The notes: generated by a model from the letters alone, not told the origin. 64,000 nucleotides of DNA from JBMOKT01 sp049323895 (GCA_049323895.1 JBMOKT010000008.1:248001-312000); one strand, 5' to 3'; counted from the stretch's first letter, positions 26,370 to 35,497 are shown. Translations and numbers: made by a program.

Positions 26370-27404
26370 TTAATCAATTTTCTTAAATGTTACTGCGTCA
26401 AGACTGGGAACAACATTTATCCAAGCATGCTGACCAAAAAATTTCATTGGCTTTCCATCAACATAAAATTCAAACTCACTTTCGGCATTACTTTTTTTCC
26501 AGCTGCCTCTATATACCTGGCCATTTGTAAAGAAAAATGCCTTGTCACCGCCAATAATTTCAATATTAGATTTCAGTATTTTTCCATCCATATATTCACG
26601 GGTTTTGGCTGCCATAACAATGACATTTTCTGTATAAATCTCCTCCCCTGTCAAAACCTTATGGGGTATACCGTTAATATATCTTTTAAACCTTGCTCCA
26701 TCCCATTCATATGTAACAGTATATAGGTATTTAGGGTCAGTGGAGTATGTAATATCTACCAAACTTATGGGTTCTCCGCCAGGCATGTCTTTACCCAAGG
26801 GCAGAGGCTTAAGAGACAGGAGTTCATAACCTTTTTTGTTAGCGCCAGTAACCATGAGCTCAGTACTGGTGTAAAGATTATGAGGGGGTTTGCGGCTTTT
26901 ATCCCTCTGGAAATAGGCTCCTGAATTATAAATTTCATCAAAATCTTTTAATTTGAGTTTGGCAATTAGGTCTAGTGCTTCGGCACTGCCCCCGGCATGA
27001 GCAAAAGGCAAATCATGACCCTTTGCAATATACGCAAAATAGTAACGGGCACTCCTAATAGGTCCGATTTTTTCCGCCTGGTTAGAATGGAAAACCGCTA
27101 AATAACGGGTTATTCCACCTTCGGCAAGTATTTCATATACCCGGTCAGCTTGGTTTAAACCGCTGTGGGGATAGGCATTGCGGTGGTTATCAATAGAAAC
27201 AATAAAGGCTCCCGGTAATTCCTTATTTTCCTTAACCAGAGGCTCTTTAGTACTTATGGGGGGCGAAGTTTCGGGGATAGATTCTTCTACCTTTTCCGAA
27301 TTGGTGATTACTTTTTCCGTACTTTCCTTTTCAGGCTCCTTATTGCTGCAACCAGTAGAACTTAACAATAAGAAAACTAGGAATAAAAATAGAAATTTAC
27401 GCAT
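26370..27404 (-). CDS. DUF3048 (YerB-family) lipoprotein
   Basis: 344 residues. Lipobox SSTGC (Cys19), charged linker to about 60, then the two DUF3048 domains: GAFIVSIDNHRNAYPHSGLNQADRVYEILAEGG... ITRYLAVFHS with IGPIRSARYYF, and a C-terminal half ending NVVPSLDAVTF. YerB-type proteins are common in sporulating Firmicutes, where function is unclear. It likely forms an operon with the FAD oxidoreductase. Confidence 0.88.
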   Translation of the reverse strand: MRKFLFLFLVFLLLSSTGCSNKEPEKESTEKVITNSEKVEESIPETSPPISTKEPLVKENKELPGAFIVSIDNHRNAYPHSGLNQADRVYEILAEGGITRYLAVFHSNQAEKIGPIRSARYYFAYIAKGHDLPFAHAGGSAEALDLIAKLKLKDFDEIYNSGAYFQRDKSRKPPHNLYTSTELMVTGANKKGYELLSLKPLPLGKDMPGGEPISLVDITYSTDPKYLYTVTYEWDGARFKRYINGIPHKVLTGEEIYTENVIVMAAKTREYMDGKILKSNIEIIGGDKAFFFTNGQVYRGSWKKSNAESEFEFYVDGKPMKFFGQHAWINVVPSLDAVTFKKID

Positions 27405-27485
27405 ACTAACACCTCTGCATTAATGGTTTAGTATTCTCTTTCTATCACATCCCTAGCTTTTCCTTCTTAACTGTATGGAAAAGAC

Positions 27486-27956
27486 CTATAAATCCTTAAA
27501 TTTTCTAAAAAGATGGCTGTTTTCCAATAAATGCAGCAACGGCAAACCCAGAAGGTAGCAGGCTCCAATCTGACCTAAAGCTACATATCCCGCTGTCAGG
27601 TAGAAAGGCATATCTGAGAAGAAACTCCACATATAGCCAATAACTAAAGCATTTATTACTACGGGCGGAAGGGGAGCAAGCCATTTGTTGGGCATTTTAC
27701 GGGTCAAATAAGCTGCCAGCAATGTGGCTAAACTGCCAAAGACAATGTCATAAATCCCTAATCCACTATAAATATTTGCTATTGCACAACCGATAAAAAG
27801 TCCTAAAATACTCTGAGGCATCAAGAAAGGCAGGATTGTCAAAGCCTCCGAGACCCGCAACTGAACAAAATTATAAGATAAAGGGGCTAAACCGATGGTT
27901 AATGCTGCATAAATAGCGGCAATTAGGCTAATCTTAGTAATAGATTTTGTATTCAT
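27486..27956 (-). CDS. queT: QueT-family transporter (queuosine precursor uptake)
   Basis: 156 residues from ATG 27956, which follows TTGGAGGT. Five or six helices in the QueT/ECF-S style (ISLIAAIYAALTIGLAPLSYNFVQLRVSEALTILPFL), which is diagnostic: the RVSEAL segment is invariant in this family. It imports preQ1/preQ0 precursors for tRNA queuosine synthesis. No preQ1 aptamer was found in front, and the upstream 36 bp separate it from a divergent small gene. Confidence 0.85.
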   Translation of the reverse strand: MNTKSITKISLIAAIYAALTIGLAPLSYNFVQLRVSEALTILPFLMPQSILGLFIGCAIANIYSGLGIYDIVFGSLATLLAAYLTRKMPNKWLAPLPPVVINALVIGYMWSFFSDMPFYLTAGYVALGQIGACYLLGLPLLHLLENSHLFRKFKDL

Positions 27957-27992
27957 GTTTACCTCCAAAATCAATATGAAAGGGTGAGTTAT

Positions 27993-28142
27993 TTGCAAAG
28001 CACCGGAAACACTGGAGAAACTGTAAAATCTTCAGGTCAATATGTAAACAAATACGGGAAGAAAGTTTCTTTAGAAGAGGGAAAGAATTTTCCTCCTTGC
28101 CCTGAAAAAGGCATTCCTACCAGTTGGCAAAAGGTTGATTAG
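27993..28142 (+). CDS. 49-residue small protein, conserved-looking
   Basis: TTG start after AAAGGGTGAG. Sequence begins MQSTGNTGETVKSSGQYVNK and ends FPPCPEKGIPTSWQKVD. Polar, no membrane segment, one Cys. Composition and the FPPCPxxGxPTxW ending resemble small YjzC-like proteins of Firmicutes. It lies divergent to queT and convergent with the crp gene (6 bp between stop codons). Function unknown. The promoter for queT would have to sit inside this gene. Confidence 0.55.
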   Translation: MQSTGNTGETVKSSGQYVNKYGKKVSLEEGKNFPPCPEKGIPTSWQKVD

Positions 28143-28148
28143 AGGACT

Positions 28149-28835
28149 CTAGACCCAGTTCTTCAAACCTTCCATATCAGTAATAACAATACTTTTTCCC
28201 GAAATATCAACAACTTCAGCTTGGTTTAATTTACTCAAAATCCTGCTTATTGTTTCTCTGGTTGTTCCTACAAAGGCGGCAAGGTCCTGGCGTGTTATAT
28301 TAACGCAGAGTTCAGTACCTGCTTTGGTTTTCCTGCCATGGCCTTCCGCAAGGGCAATCAATACCTGAATGGTCCTTTCAACAGCATCATTAGCGCCCAA
28401 GTGTCTGATTCGCTCCTGGATAGTAAGGATTTTACCAGTTAAAGCTCTAATTAGCTGCAAAGCAATACGGGGATTAGCTGAAACAAGATTCTCCAGCTTG
28501 TCATTCTTTATCATGCCTATTTCTGCATCCTCAATTACTTCTGCACTAGCGGGATAGGTGCTTTTTTCCTGAAAAAGTGTAACCTCGGCAAAGATATCAC
28601 CAGTTCCCAGAATATGAATGATTATTTCCCGACCGGTTTCGGAAACTTTGGAAATTTTCACCTTACCCGACTTAACAAAATATAGGGCAGAACCGGGATC
28701 CCCTTCCATAAAAATAATTTTTCCCTTAGGAAAAGACTTTTCTTCTATTACCCCACTAATTAAATTTAATAAGTTATCATCTAAATCCTTAAATAAACCT
28801 ACCTTTTTTAAAAAAGCCTGGTTTTTAACGTCCAA
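28149..28835 (-). CDS. Crp/Fnr-family transcriptional regulator
   Basis: 228 residues from TTG at 28835, chosen because AAGGAGGAGG lies 5 nt upstream. N-terminal cyclic-nucleotide-fold domain with GDPGSALYFVKSGKVKISK and GDIFAEVTLF; C-terminal helix-turn-helix TRQDLAAFVGTTRETISRILSKL. No Fnr-type N-terminal cysteine cluster, so it is not an Fe-S oxygen sensor. Effector unknown. The 5' region carries a structured RNA candidate and a terminator. Confidence 0.85.
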   Translation of the reverse strand: MDVKNQAFLKKVGLFKDLDDNLLNLISGVIEEKSFPKGKIIFMEGDPGSALYFVKSGKVKISKVSETGREIIIHILGTGDIFAEVTLFQEKSTYPASAEVIEDAEIGMIKNDKLENLVSANPRIALQLIRALTGKILTIQERIRHLGANDAVERTIQVLIALAEGHGRKTKAGTELCVNITRQDLAAFVGTTRETISRILSKLNQAEVVDISGKSIVITDMEGLKNWV

Positions 28836-28869
28836 ATAACCTCCTCCTTTTTTCAAAATAGTTTTCCCA

Positions 28870-28905
28870 TACAATAAAAAAGCCGGGATAAATTTTTCCC
28901 AGCGA
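28870..28905 (-). terminator. Terminator-like hairpin in front of the crp gene
   Basis: Minus RNA GCTGGGA-loop-TCCCGGC followed by TTTTTT. It lies between the FUSC gene end (29035) and crp; it may end the upstream transcript or act as attenuator of crp. Confidence 0.6.
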
Positions 28906-28922
28906 ATAACTACTCAAAAACA

Positions 28923-28970
28923 GTTTTGATAACGCAGGTCGCTGCCACTGCGAAAGTTGTACTATCAAAG
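28923..28970 (-). ncRNA. Candidate structured RNA leader upstream of crp
   Basis: Minus strand: TTTGATA ... CGCAG-TGGCAGCGAC-CTGCG-T-TATCAAA. An outer 7-bp stem and an inner 5-bp stem enclose a purine-rich junction; 18 nt later comes the terminator at 28905-28870. Layout is like a small aptamer plus expression platform. No known riboswitch consensus was recognised. Confidence 0.35.
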
Positions 28971-29034
28971 AAAATATATCACCTATTAACCTAAAAATCA
29001 ATGGTTGATTCCTATCAGAACTAGTCTGTTTATC

Positions 29035-30117
29035 CTATTTATTCCCAGGACAGGTATACTGCTTTTGGGGCGTTACATTTATCTCGAACTTTTCCATATC
29101 CTCTACCAGACTCCAAACTTTGTTCATTATCCTTTGTCCCTCAGCAACCATGTTATAGTAGTGTAAATGGGTCAAATTAGAAGCATTATTGGCTAACAGC
29201 AGTATTTCTTTTTCCACCTCTTTTTCTTCTTCTGCAAATTCATTAATTATTCTTGATTCCAGCGGTTTGCCATAAAGTATGTGGTCATAAATCCTTTGGT
29301 GGTATAAGAAGATTGATGTTAAATAGTGGTGGATTTTCTGGCGAATTTCATGGTGACATTCATCAGGAGGAGCTAAAATAATACTTCGATGGATTTCCAA
29401 CAATCTTTCCAAGTTTGATTGAACTGCATTAATGGATTTTCTTATTAAAAAATAGCTATCTTTGGCTTTACCTTCCTGGTATCCTAGCATACTTTCAATA
29501 GATAGTGCATAAATTCCTCGAGTCTCTTCTAACAATTCTTTCAAATATAAGGTTTTATCCTTCACTTCTTTTTTGCTTAAATAAGTTTCCCTGACAATAT
29601 CATTGACACACAGATAATAAAAATCTTCAAAGATATGGCGCAGCTTATCAACCTTTTCTATCAGCCGAGAAGTATGACGGGGCGGTATCAATAGGTTAAG
29701 GGCAAATGCAACTGCCAAACCTATGAATATCATTATCATTCTGTTTTTAACTATTAAAAAGTAATCTCCTCTTCCTGCCTCGCCTACCAGGATTAAGGTA
29801 ATAACCGCCAGTATGATACTCTCCTGCCAGCCTAACCTAATACATATCCAGATTGTTAATATTGCAGCTAAAGCTATAAGAAGCATATTTCCGCTAAAAT
29901 AATAGGCAATAAAAATGGCAATTATACAGCCAATAGTTGTTGCTAATAACTGGTTTTTAATTGTGTTTAGAGACCCTTTTAGGGATGGCTGCAGGCCAAC
30001 CAGTGCAGTTATTGCTGCCAACTCCCCATTCCCAAGGTTTAACATGTTGGAAATCAAAAGAGCAAAGTATATTCCAACCCCTGTTTTAAATGTTCGCATT
30101 CCTAATTTAATTTTCAC
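29035..30117 (-). CDS. FUSC / aromatic acid exporter (ArAE_1) family membrane protein
   Basis: 360 residues from GTG 30117 (weak AGGGAAG site upstream; the longer frame adds 33 odd residues). N-terminal five to six helices (about 10-135) with TGVGIYFALLISNMLN and QPSLKGSLNTIKNQLLATTIG, diagnostic of the YgaE/ArAE_1 family; the C-terminal two-thirds is cytoplasmic, alpha-helical and acidic. Function in Firmicutes not established. Confidence 0.75.
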   Translation of the reverse strand: MKIKLGMRTFKTGVGIYFALLISNMLNLGNGELAAITALVGLQPSLKGSLNTIKNQLLATTIGCIIAIFIAYYFSGNMLLIALAAILTIWICIRLGWQESIILAVITLILVGEAGRGDYFLIVKNRMIMIFIGLAVAFALNLLIPPRHTSRLIEKVDKLRHIFEDFYYLCVNDIVRETYLSKKEVKDKTLYLKELLEETRGIYALSIESMLGYQEGKAKDSYFLIRKSINAVQSNLERLLEIHRSIILAPPDECHHEIRQKIHHYLTSIFLYHQRIYDHILYGKPLESRIINEFAEEEKEVEKEILLLANNASNLTHLHYYNMVAEGQRIMNKVWSLVEDMEKFEINVTPQKQYTCPGNK

Positions 30118-30275
30118 AAAAGAACACTTCCCTGAAGATATATAATAATAGAATATTATAACTACTTGGAATAAATTACAATAGCAAAAATTAATCAATA
30201 ATACTATTTTTGCCATCTATTACTATTTATTACATTTGCATTTTAATTTTAACTGTGTTATGATAATTATACTGT

Positions 30276-30351
30276 CGCGGGATAGAGCAGCTGGCAGCTC
30301 GTCGGGCTCATAACCCGGAGGTCGGAGGTTCAAATCCTCCTCCCGCAACCA
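30276..30351 (+). tRNA. Initiator tRNA-Met (fMet), anticodon CAT, CCA encoded
   Basis: Full cloverleaf of 76 nt. Acceptor CGCGGGA/TCCCGCA has the C1-A72 mismatch that marks bacterial initiator tRNA. The anticodon arm has three GC pairs, GGG-CTCATAA-CCC. T loop GGTTCAAATC is normal. Discriminator A73 and CCA are encoded (30349-30351). Confidence 0.97.
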
Positions 30352-30388
30352 AAAAAAACGCCTGCGGCGTTAGTATTTATCTAAACGA

Positions 30389-30420
30389 TAAAAAAACACA
30401 CTTTTCTAGTGTGTTTTTTT
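30389..30420 (+). terminator. Terminator after the tRNA
   Basis: AAAAAACACACT-TTTCT-AGTGTGTTTTTTT. A weaker AACGCC/GGCGTT hairpin at 30357-30371 comes first. Confidence 0.7.
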
Positions 30421-30489
30421 ATTTAGCTATTAGTATTTTGAAAATTTTGGGTTATAATATTAACAAACTTGCCACATGGAGGTAAAAGA

Positions 30490-31134
30490 ATGAGTTCCTT
30501 ACAAAACAGATACACTTTAAAGGAAGAATTATTTAACAGCATCACCCATGGCATAGGTGCCCTTTTTAGTATTGCCGCCTTAGTTATTTTAGTAGCCTAT
30601 GCCAGCATCCAAGGTGATCCCTGGCGCATAGTAAGCTTCAGTATTTACGGTTTTACTTTATTCTTTCTCTATCTTTCCTCTACCCTTTATCACAGTGTTT
30701 TCCATTACCGGATTAAAAGAATTTTAAGGATCTTTGACCACTCCTCCATTTTTTTATTGATTGCCGGCAGCTATACCCCTATTACCCTTGGCTTGATGCG
30801 TGGTGTTTGGGGCTGGGTTTTATTCGGACTTGTCTGGTCCCTGGCTATATTTGGCATCATCCTCAAGATTATCAGTCTGGAAAAAATGAAATACTTTTCC
30901 CTTGGTCTTTATATACTCATGGGCTGGCTGATTGTTGTTGCCGTTAAGCCCATGTTGGCAGTGGCACCCGCCGGTCTTTTCATGTGGTTATTGGCGGGGG
31001 GTCTTATCTACACCTTAGGGGTCATATTTTATGTTTGGAAAAAGCTCCCTTACAACCACGGAATCTGGCATTTATTTGTCCTGGGAGGTAGTGTAACCCA
31101 TTTTCTAGGGATATTGTTTTATATAGCAATGTAA
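30490..31134 (+). CDS. Hemolysin III / PAQR-family membrane protein
   Basis: 214 residues from ATG 30490 (site GGAGGT; the seven-residue extension contains that site). Seven helices. Family metal ligands: SxTHG near residue 20 (SITHGIGA), FDHSSIF (Asp/His) and C-terminal HxxxH pair in GIWHLFVLGGSVTHF. YqfA-type proteins affect membrane fluidity/energetics; hemolysis is not proven for most members. Confidence 0.88.
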   Translation: MSSLQNRYTLKEELFNSITHGIGALFSIAALVILVAYASIQGDPWRIVSFSIYGFTLFFLYLSSTLYHSVFHYRIKRILRIFDHSSIFLLIAGSYTPITLGLMRGVWGWVLFGLVWSLAIFGIILKIISLEKMKYFSLGLYILMGWLIVVAVKPMLAVAPAGLFMWLLAGGLIYTLGVIFYVWKKLPYNHGIWHLFVLGGSVTHFLGILFYIAM

Positions 31135-31158
31135 AAAACGAGCTAAGGCTCGTTTTTT
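31133..31158 (+). terminator. Terminator of the hemolysin III gene
   Basis: AAAAAACGAGC-TAAG-GCTCGTTTTTT beginning at the stop codon. Confidence 0.85.
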
Positions 31159-31312
31159 GGTGACTAGTGACTAGTGACTGGTGACTAGTCAATTGGATAG
31201 TTTGAAAAATTTAAGAATTCGATAGTGCAAATCTTAGGGTATAGCTTATTGGTTAGTTTAATAAACTCTTTCACTTTTTCACTCTTTCACTAATAATTTC
31301 TGTAGCTACTGT
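31159..31312. repeat. Composite intergenic repeat, copy C
   Basis: TGACTAGTGACTAGTGACTGG heptamers begin directly after the terminator's T-run, followed by GGATAGTTTGAAA and CTGTAGCTACTGTAGCTAC repeats. Confidence 0.6.
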
Positions 31313-31319
31313 AGCTACT

Positions 31320-31353
31320 AAAAAAGTGCCCCCATTTTGGGAGGCACTTTTTT
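31320..31353 (-). terminator. Terminator of the hydrogenase-cytochrome operon
   Basis: Minus RNA AAAAAAGTGCCTCCC-AAAAT-GGGGGCACTTTTTT, immediately after the cytochrome gene. Confidence 0.85.
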
Positions 31354-31362
31354 ATGGAAAAA

Positions 31363-32202
31363 TTACAGCTTAAGAATAGACCATTGATTTTTGAGGTGGT
31401 CAACAAGGTTATTTGTATCAATGCCGTCGTGGCACTGGATGCAATCCATCTTACCCCTGGTGTTTTCTAAAGTTCCGCCTTTACCGTGGCAGGTCATACA
31501 TTCTCCAACGGACTCAGCATCCTTCAATACCGGTGTAAATGTCTTATTGAAGTATGCATTTAACATTTGAACTGTTTTACCGGCTACATCAGCTGTCAGT
31601 CTGCCGCAGCGCTCACTGCGTTCTTTTCCTTCGGCACGGTATTTAGAAGCTGCACACCAGTCACTAACAGAAACATGACAGAGAACAGAACCACAAGCAC
31701 TAGTAACCAATTTTCCTTCTGCCTTGCCTGCTTTACCTTTCGGAGGCATATATTCGGGGAAGGGGAAGGTAGTATACCATTTATATAATTCATCAATAAT
31801 CTTGTTGGCATCTTTACCAACTACAGTATTAATTGCTGTTGAAGCACCAATTAAGGCTCCGCAAAGAGTTGCCCATGAAGCTCCACCTGTTCCGCCCCAC
31901 TTCATAATATCTGACGGAATACTGGTATAAGGTGCACCTACTTTTTCTCTCAACTGGGCAATAACGGCATCAAAAGCACCATAAGAGCACTGGCTGCTCA
32001 TATAACCCCAGTAGCCTAATTCCTTGGCCTTTTCTACATCCAATTGCACATAGGGCAAGGGATGAACGGGGGCTTCATCTGCCTTTGCCGCGTTAATACT
32101 AAAAGCTCCAAAGATTCCACCGCTGACAGCTAATGTTCCTGCTGTTGCAGCACCCGCAGTAATAAAATTCCTTCTGGTTAATTCCCTTTTTTCAATACTC
32201 AC
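31363..32202 (-). CDS. Tat-exported split-Soret-type di-heme cytochrome c
   Basis: 279 residues; GTG start after GGGAGG. Twin-arginine signal LTRRNFITAGAATAGTLAVS (residues 8-27). Body has the C_GCAxxG_C_C-type pattern (SQCSYGAFDAVI, GALIGAS..) seen in split-Soret cytochromes, and two C-terminal haem motifs CMTCH (235-239) and CIQCH (254-258). Located 96 bp downstream of the hydrogenase protease gene on the same strand, so it is the likely electron partner of the exported NiFe hydrogenase. No lipobox or membrane helix beyond the signal is seen. Confidence 0.8.
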   Translation of the reverse strand: MSIEKRELTRRNFITAGAATAGTLAVSGGIFGAFSINAAKADEAPVHPLPYVQLDVEKAKELGYWGYMSSQCSYGAFDAVIAQLREKVGAPYTSIPSDIMKWGGTGGASWATLCGALIGASTAINTVVGKDANKIIDELYKWYTTFPFPEYMPPKGKAGKAEGKLVTSACGSVLCHVSVSDWCAASKYRAEGKERSERCGRLTADVAGKTVQMLNAYFNKTFTPVLKDAESVGECMTCHGKGGTLENTRGKMDCIQCHDGIDTNNLVDHLKNQWSILKL

Positions 32203-32298
32203 TAATTAAACCTCCCTTAAGACAAATTTGATTTTTCTCTACTCTATTTAACACTGGGTCTGCTGCTTTACAACCACCTCCTGTTTAAAGATTTTATT

Positions 32299-32763
32299 TT
32301 AACAAGGGAATAATTTAGTGTGCAAATATTTAATAACCTTTTCTTTTAGTAAAGGGACTCCCTGTTTAACCTGAGGGGACAATTCCATTCCCCAGGAAAC
32401 GTCTGCCACCTGGATACCCATTAAGGCTACCTGCAAATCAATATCCAGAAGCTTTACAGCATGCAGGAGTTCTCTTACCCCCACCTGGTGAAAAGACATC
32501 TGAGGTGAAATACCATCCAGGGTCCTTCCTTCCCAGAAGAAAACTGTTCCCGGCTCCTCACCTACATCCAAGGCATCAATAACCAATAGGGAAGAATATC
32601 CCTCCACATATGCCAATAGATCAAGACCCAAAGTTCCGCCATCTAAAAAGGATACTTGGGGATTTTGGTAATTTTGCTCCAACTCACGTATTACCAGCGG
32701 TCCGAGTCCGTCATCGGTCAGCAAGACATTGCCAATGCCTAGAACTAAAATTTTGTTATCCAA
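32299..32763 (-). CDS. Hydrogenase maturation endopeptidase (HyaD/HybD family)
   Basis: 154 residues, TTG start. Nickel-sensing residues are preserved: Glu/Asp in GNVLLTDDGLG, Asp in VIDALDVG and His in SFHQVG. It removes the C-terminal peptide of the large subunit after nickel insertion. The target is the gene 24 bp upstream, which ends with the matching cleavage motif. General hyp genes are not in this window. Confidence 0.9.
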   Translation of the reverse strand: MDNKILVLGIGNVLLTDDGLGPLVIRELEQNYQNPQVSFLDGGTLGLDLLAYVEGYSSLLVIDALDVGEEPGTVFFWEGRTLDGISPQMSFHQVGVRELLHAVKLLDIDLQVALMGIQVADVSWGMELSPQVKQGVPLLKEKVIKYLHTKLFPC

Positions 32764-32787
32764 GATTTTGTCTCCAGTCGTATATTT

Positions 32788-34347
32788 TTAGAAACGAATC
32801 AGTTTTTCCCCCTTGGGGCTTACCACATGAACTGCACAAGCCAGACATGGGTCAAAGGACCTAATTACCCTTACTACATTGACAGGATTATCTTCATCTA
32901 CCGGAAGTCCGATTAATGCCTGTTCAATTGGACCACGGATTCCTTTCTCATCCCGGGGTGAAACGTTCCAGGTAGTTGGAACTATCATTTGGTAGTTCTT
33001 CACCTTGTGGTCTGCTATTTCAACCCAATGCCCCAGTGCACCTCGAGGAGCCTCGGTCAGCCCTGCACCACTGCCTGCTAGGGGTGGTTCCCAGGAATCT
33101 GAATCATGGATAGCAGCCCTTCCTGTACTGTTTTGCCTGCCTTGTTCCAGCACTTGTTCCAGTTCTTTCAGCCATTTAAACATGGCATCAGCCACCAGTA
33201 TGCTTTCTTGGGCTCTGGCCAGGTGACGAGCTACTGCACCCTGCTCCATACCATACTCGGCCATGAGTTTTGTAAATGGCTCATATTTATTGATAAGCAT
33301 CCTGGCTAAAGGACCGACTTCAGTTGATAATCCTTTGTATCGGGGAGATTTAACAAAGGTATATCCACCAGCATGTTCTAAGTCTACCTCGCTTTTCCCA
33401 TTACGGGGATGGGCGGGAGGAGAATAGGCATACCAGGAACTTGTTACTGATTCAGTAATTTGATTTTCATCAAGTGGTTCAATAACCCCGTCTTTACCCA
33501 GAAAACCTCCGGCAAACAGATTGGTTTTACCCATATCATCCATGGGGAAAGCACCATACGCCAGGTAATTCCCAGTTCCTTTGCCAACGCCCAGTTTGAC
33601 CAGCGGCAGAAGAGGACCGGTGGCGAAAGCTACTACATCAGGAACATACACATTCTTTACAAACTGAACAACATCTGTCAGTATCTGTCTGAACTGGTTT
33701 ATCTGCTCAGTCTTGGGATAGACAGTAACGCCTCCTACTACAATGCTTGACTGGTGAGGCTGCTTACCACCCAAAATAGCAGACATTTGTTTTGCTCTAG
33801 CTTGTATTTTAAGGGCTTCTAAGTAATGGGCGACTGCAGCGGTAACAATCTCCGGATCCTTAACACTAAAATCATCGGGCTTATAGCGGGGTGTTAAGGG
33901 AGCTGTATCTCCCGACTCAACCATTTTCACAACCTTAGCTTTTACTTCAAGAAGTCCTTTGTCATTGCCCTGATAATCTTTAATAGCTAAAACATCCAGA
34001 TAGTCTAATGCTGAAAGATGATAAAAATGCAAAGGATGATCATGAAGCCATAGGGCCCCTACCAATAAATTTCTGATTAATCTGGCGGCAGTTGGTAAAA
34101 CCGCACCGTGGGCTTTTTCCACAGCTATGGATGAGGTCCATCCATGGGAAGCCATACACACACCGCAAATCCGTTCAGTTATGTACACCGCGTCCCGGGG
34201 GTCTTTACCCTGGATTATTTTTTCCAAACCTCTGAACATAGTACCTTTGGTCCATGCATCAACTACTTTCCCGTTTTCAACTTGAACCTCAACCCTTAAA
34301 TGACCTTCAATCCGAGTTACGGGATCAATTACTATTCTTTTACTCAT
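32788..34347 (-). CDS. [NiFe] hydrogenase large subunit, group 1 type
   Basis: 519 residues. Nickel ligands: L1 motif RICGVC (Cys61, Cys64) and L2 motif DPCLACAVH (Cys501, Cys504). Protease cleavage is predicted after His507, releasing a short 12-residue tail. N-terminal RIVIDPVTRIEGHLRVE is the classical group-1 opening. The start overlaps the small-subunit stop by 4 bp (ATGA). Probably takes up H2 outside the cytoplasm, the folded dimer being exported by the Tat signal of the small subunit. Confidence 0.95.
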   Translation of the reverse strand: MSKRIVIDPVTRIEGHLRVEVQVENGKVVDAWTKGTMFRGLEKIIQGKDPRDAVYITERICGVCMASHGWTSSIAVEKAHGAVLPTAARLIRNLLVGALWLHDHPLHFYHLSALDYLDVLAIKDYQGNDKGLLEVKAKVVKMVESGDTAPLTPRYKPDDFSVKDPEIVTAAVAHYLEALKIQARAKQMSAILGGKQPHQSSIVVGGVTVYPKTEQINQFRQILTDVVQFVKNVYVPDVVAFATGPLLPLVKLGVGKGTGNYLAYGAFPMDDMGKTNLFAGGFLGKDGVIEPLDENQITESVTSSWYAYSPPAHPRNGKSEVDLEHAGGYTFVKSPRYKGLSTEVGPLARMLINKYEPFTKLMAEYGMEQGAVARHLARAQESILVADAMFKWLKELEQVLEQGRQNSTGRAAIHDSDSWEPPLAGSGAGLTEAPRGALGHWVEIADHKVKNYQMIVPTTWNVSPRDEKGIRGPIEQALIGLPVDEDNPVNVVRVIRSFDPCLACAVHVVSPKGEKLIRF

Positions 34348-35300
34348 TTTTTCGCCTCCTCGGGATTAGCAAATAAAGGTGAAAACTGCTCATAAAATTC
34401 CGGCTGACTGCATCCTGAGCAGGGGGAACCCGCATATCCACAGAAACTTACACCATTATTCCACCAAGAGGTTCCACAATTGGTAAAGGTTTCTTTCCCT
34501 TTACACCCTTTATGGTAGAGACACCAATCTGTTGTAGCCGGGTCATTCCAATCCAGCAGAAATTCACCGTTCTCATAATGCAGTCTGCGGTGGCAGCTGT
34601 CATGAAGTGTATAACGGTAATAAGCAACAGGACGGCGATTCTTATCCAAACGGGGAAGTTCATTATGGCTAAGATAATAAAGGATTATGCCCACAAGTCT
34701 ATCGGGTTTGACCGGGCAACTGGGCAAATTGACCAGATTTTGCACCTTAATAATGTCTTGTGCCCCGACAGCACCTGTATTACCTGCTCTGGGAATTCCT
34801 CCATATGCCGCACAGGAACCTGCGGCTATTACCAGCTCTGCTCTTGCAGCAGCTTTTTCAAACTGTTCCCTAAAGGAATGTCCTTCAACCATACAATAGC
34901 GGTCATCGGCTGTTGGAATAGAACCCTCTAATACCAATAGATAGTTACCTTCCTTAATTGCCTGGTCGAGACTTGCCACAGCCTCAGTCCCCGCTGCTGC
35001 CATAATAGTGGGATGGAATCTTACTGAAAGCAGATCAAGTATAATTTTTTCCGGTCCGGGATCTAAAGAAGAAAGCAATGAAGAACTGCACCCGGTACAA
35101 CCTTGTCCCTGCATCCAAATTAAGGGCTTTTTAGCTAAGTTAGCTGCTGCGGCATCGGCCATCTTAGGTCCGAAACTTACATCAAGACCTAATGCCAGAC
35201 AGCTTGCGGTACAAATCTTGATAAAATCCCGCCTGCTAACCCCCCTTTTCTCCAGACGTTCATATCCATGCTCCATGGATTTTTTCTGCTCTTCTTTCAA
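34344..35300 (-). CDS. [NiFe] hydrogenase small subunit with Tat signal
   Basis: 318 residues from TTG at 35300, which follows AAGGAGGTT; the ATG-initiated extension overlaps this site. Twin-arginine motif SRRDFIKICTASC near residues 21-33. Proximal cluster QGCTGCSSS, GSCAAYGGI, SCPVKP; medial/distal clusters DSCHRRLHY, CLYHKGCKGK, NCGTSWW, GSPCSGCSQP. No C-terminal membrane anchor (ends FANPEEAKK), unlike HyaA-type enzymes that dock to a cytochrome b. First gene of small-large-protease-cytochrome. Confidence 0.93.
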   Translation of the reverse strand: MKEEQKKSMEHGYERLEKRGVSRRDFIKICTASCLALGLDVSFGPKMADAAAANLAKKPLIWMQGQGCTGCSSSLLSSLDPGPEKIILDLLSVRFHPTIMAAAGTEAVASLDQAIKEGNYLLVLEGSIPTADDRYCMVEGHSFREQFEKAAARAELVIAAGSCAAYGGIPRAGNTGAVGAQDIIKVQNLVNLPSCPVKPDRLVGIILYYLSHNELPRLDKNRRPVAYYRYTLHDSCHRRLHYENGEFLLDWNDPATTDWCLYHKGCKGKETFTNCGTSWWNNGVSFCGYAGSPCSGCSQPEFYEQFSPLFANPEEAKK

Positions 35301-35497
35301 AGAACTAACCTCCTTTACCCTATTTTTAAATACTAACCTTAAAATTTTAAGGAAAGATAATACTTTCACAAATAAAATAAAACTGATGAGGTGTCATAAT
35401 AATATTTATAATATTCTAAAAATTTTTTATGGCAAAGCCCCTTTATTCCAGATGCAGCAAGGGATGCATTAAAAATTTCAAACATATATATAGCTTA

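Noticed and set aside
27957..28148. preQ1 riboswitch upstream of queT
   Set aside because: Looked for because QueT genes often have one, but no CTTAGC-like/pseudoknot consensus was found; the region codes for the small protein.
30357..30371. Second tRNA or tRNA fragment after tRNA-fMet
   Set aside because: Only a short GCC/GGC hairpin is present, with no cloverleaf.
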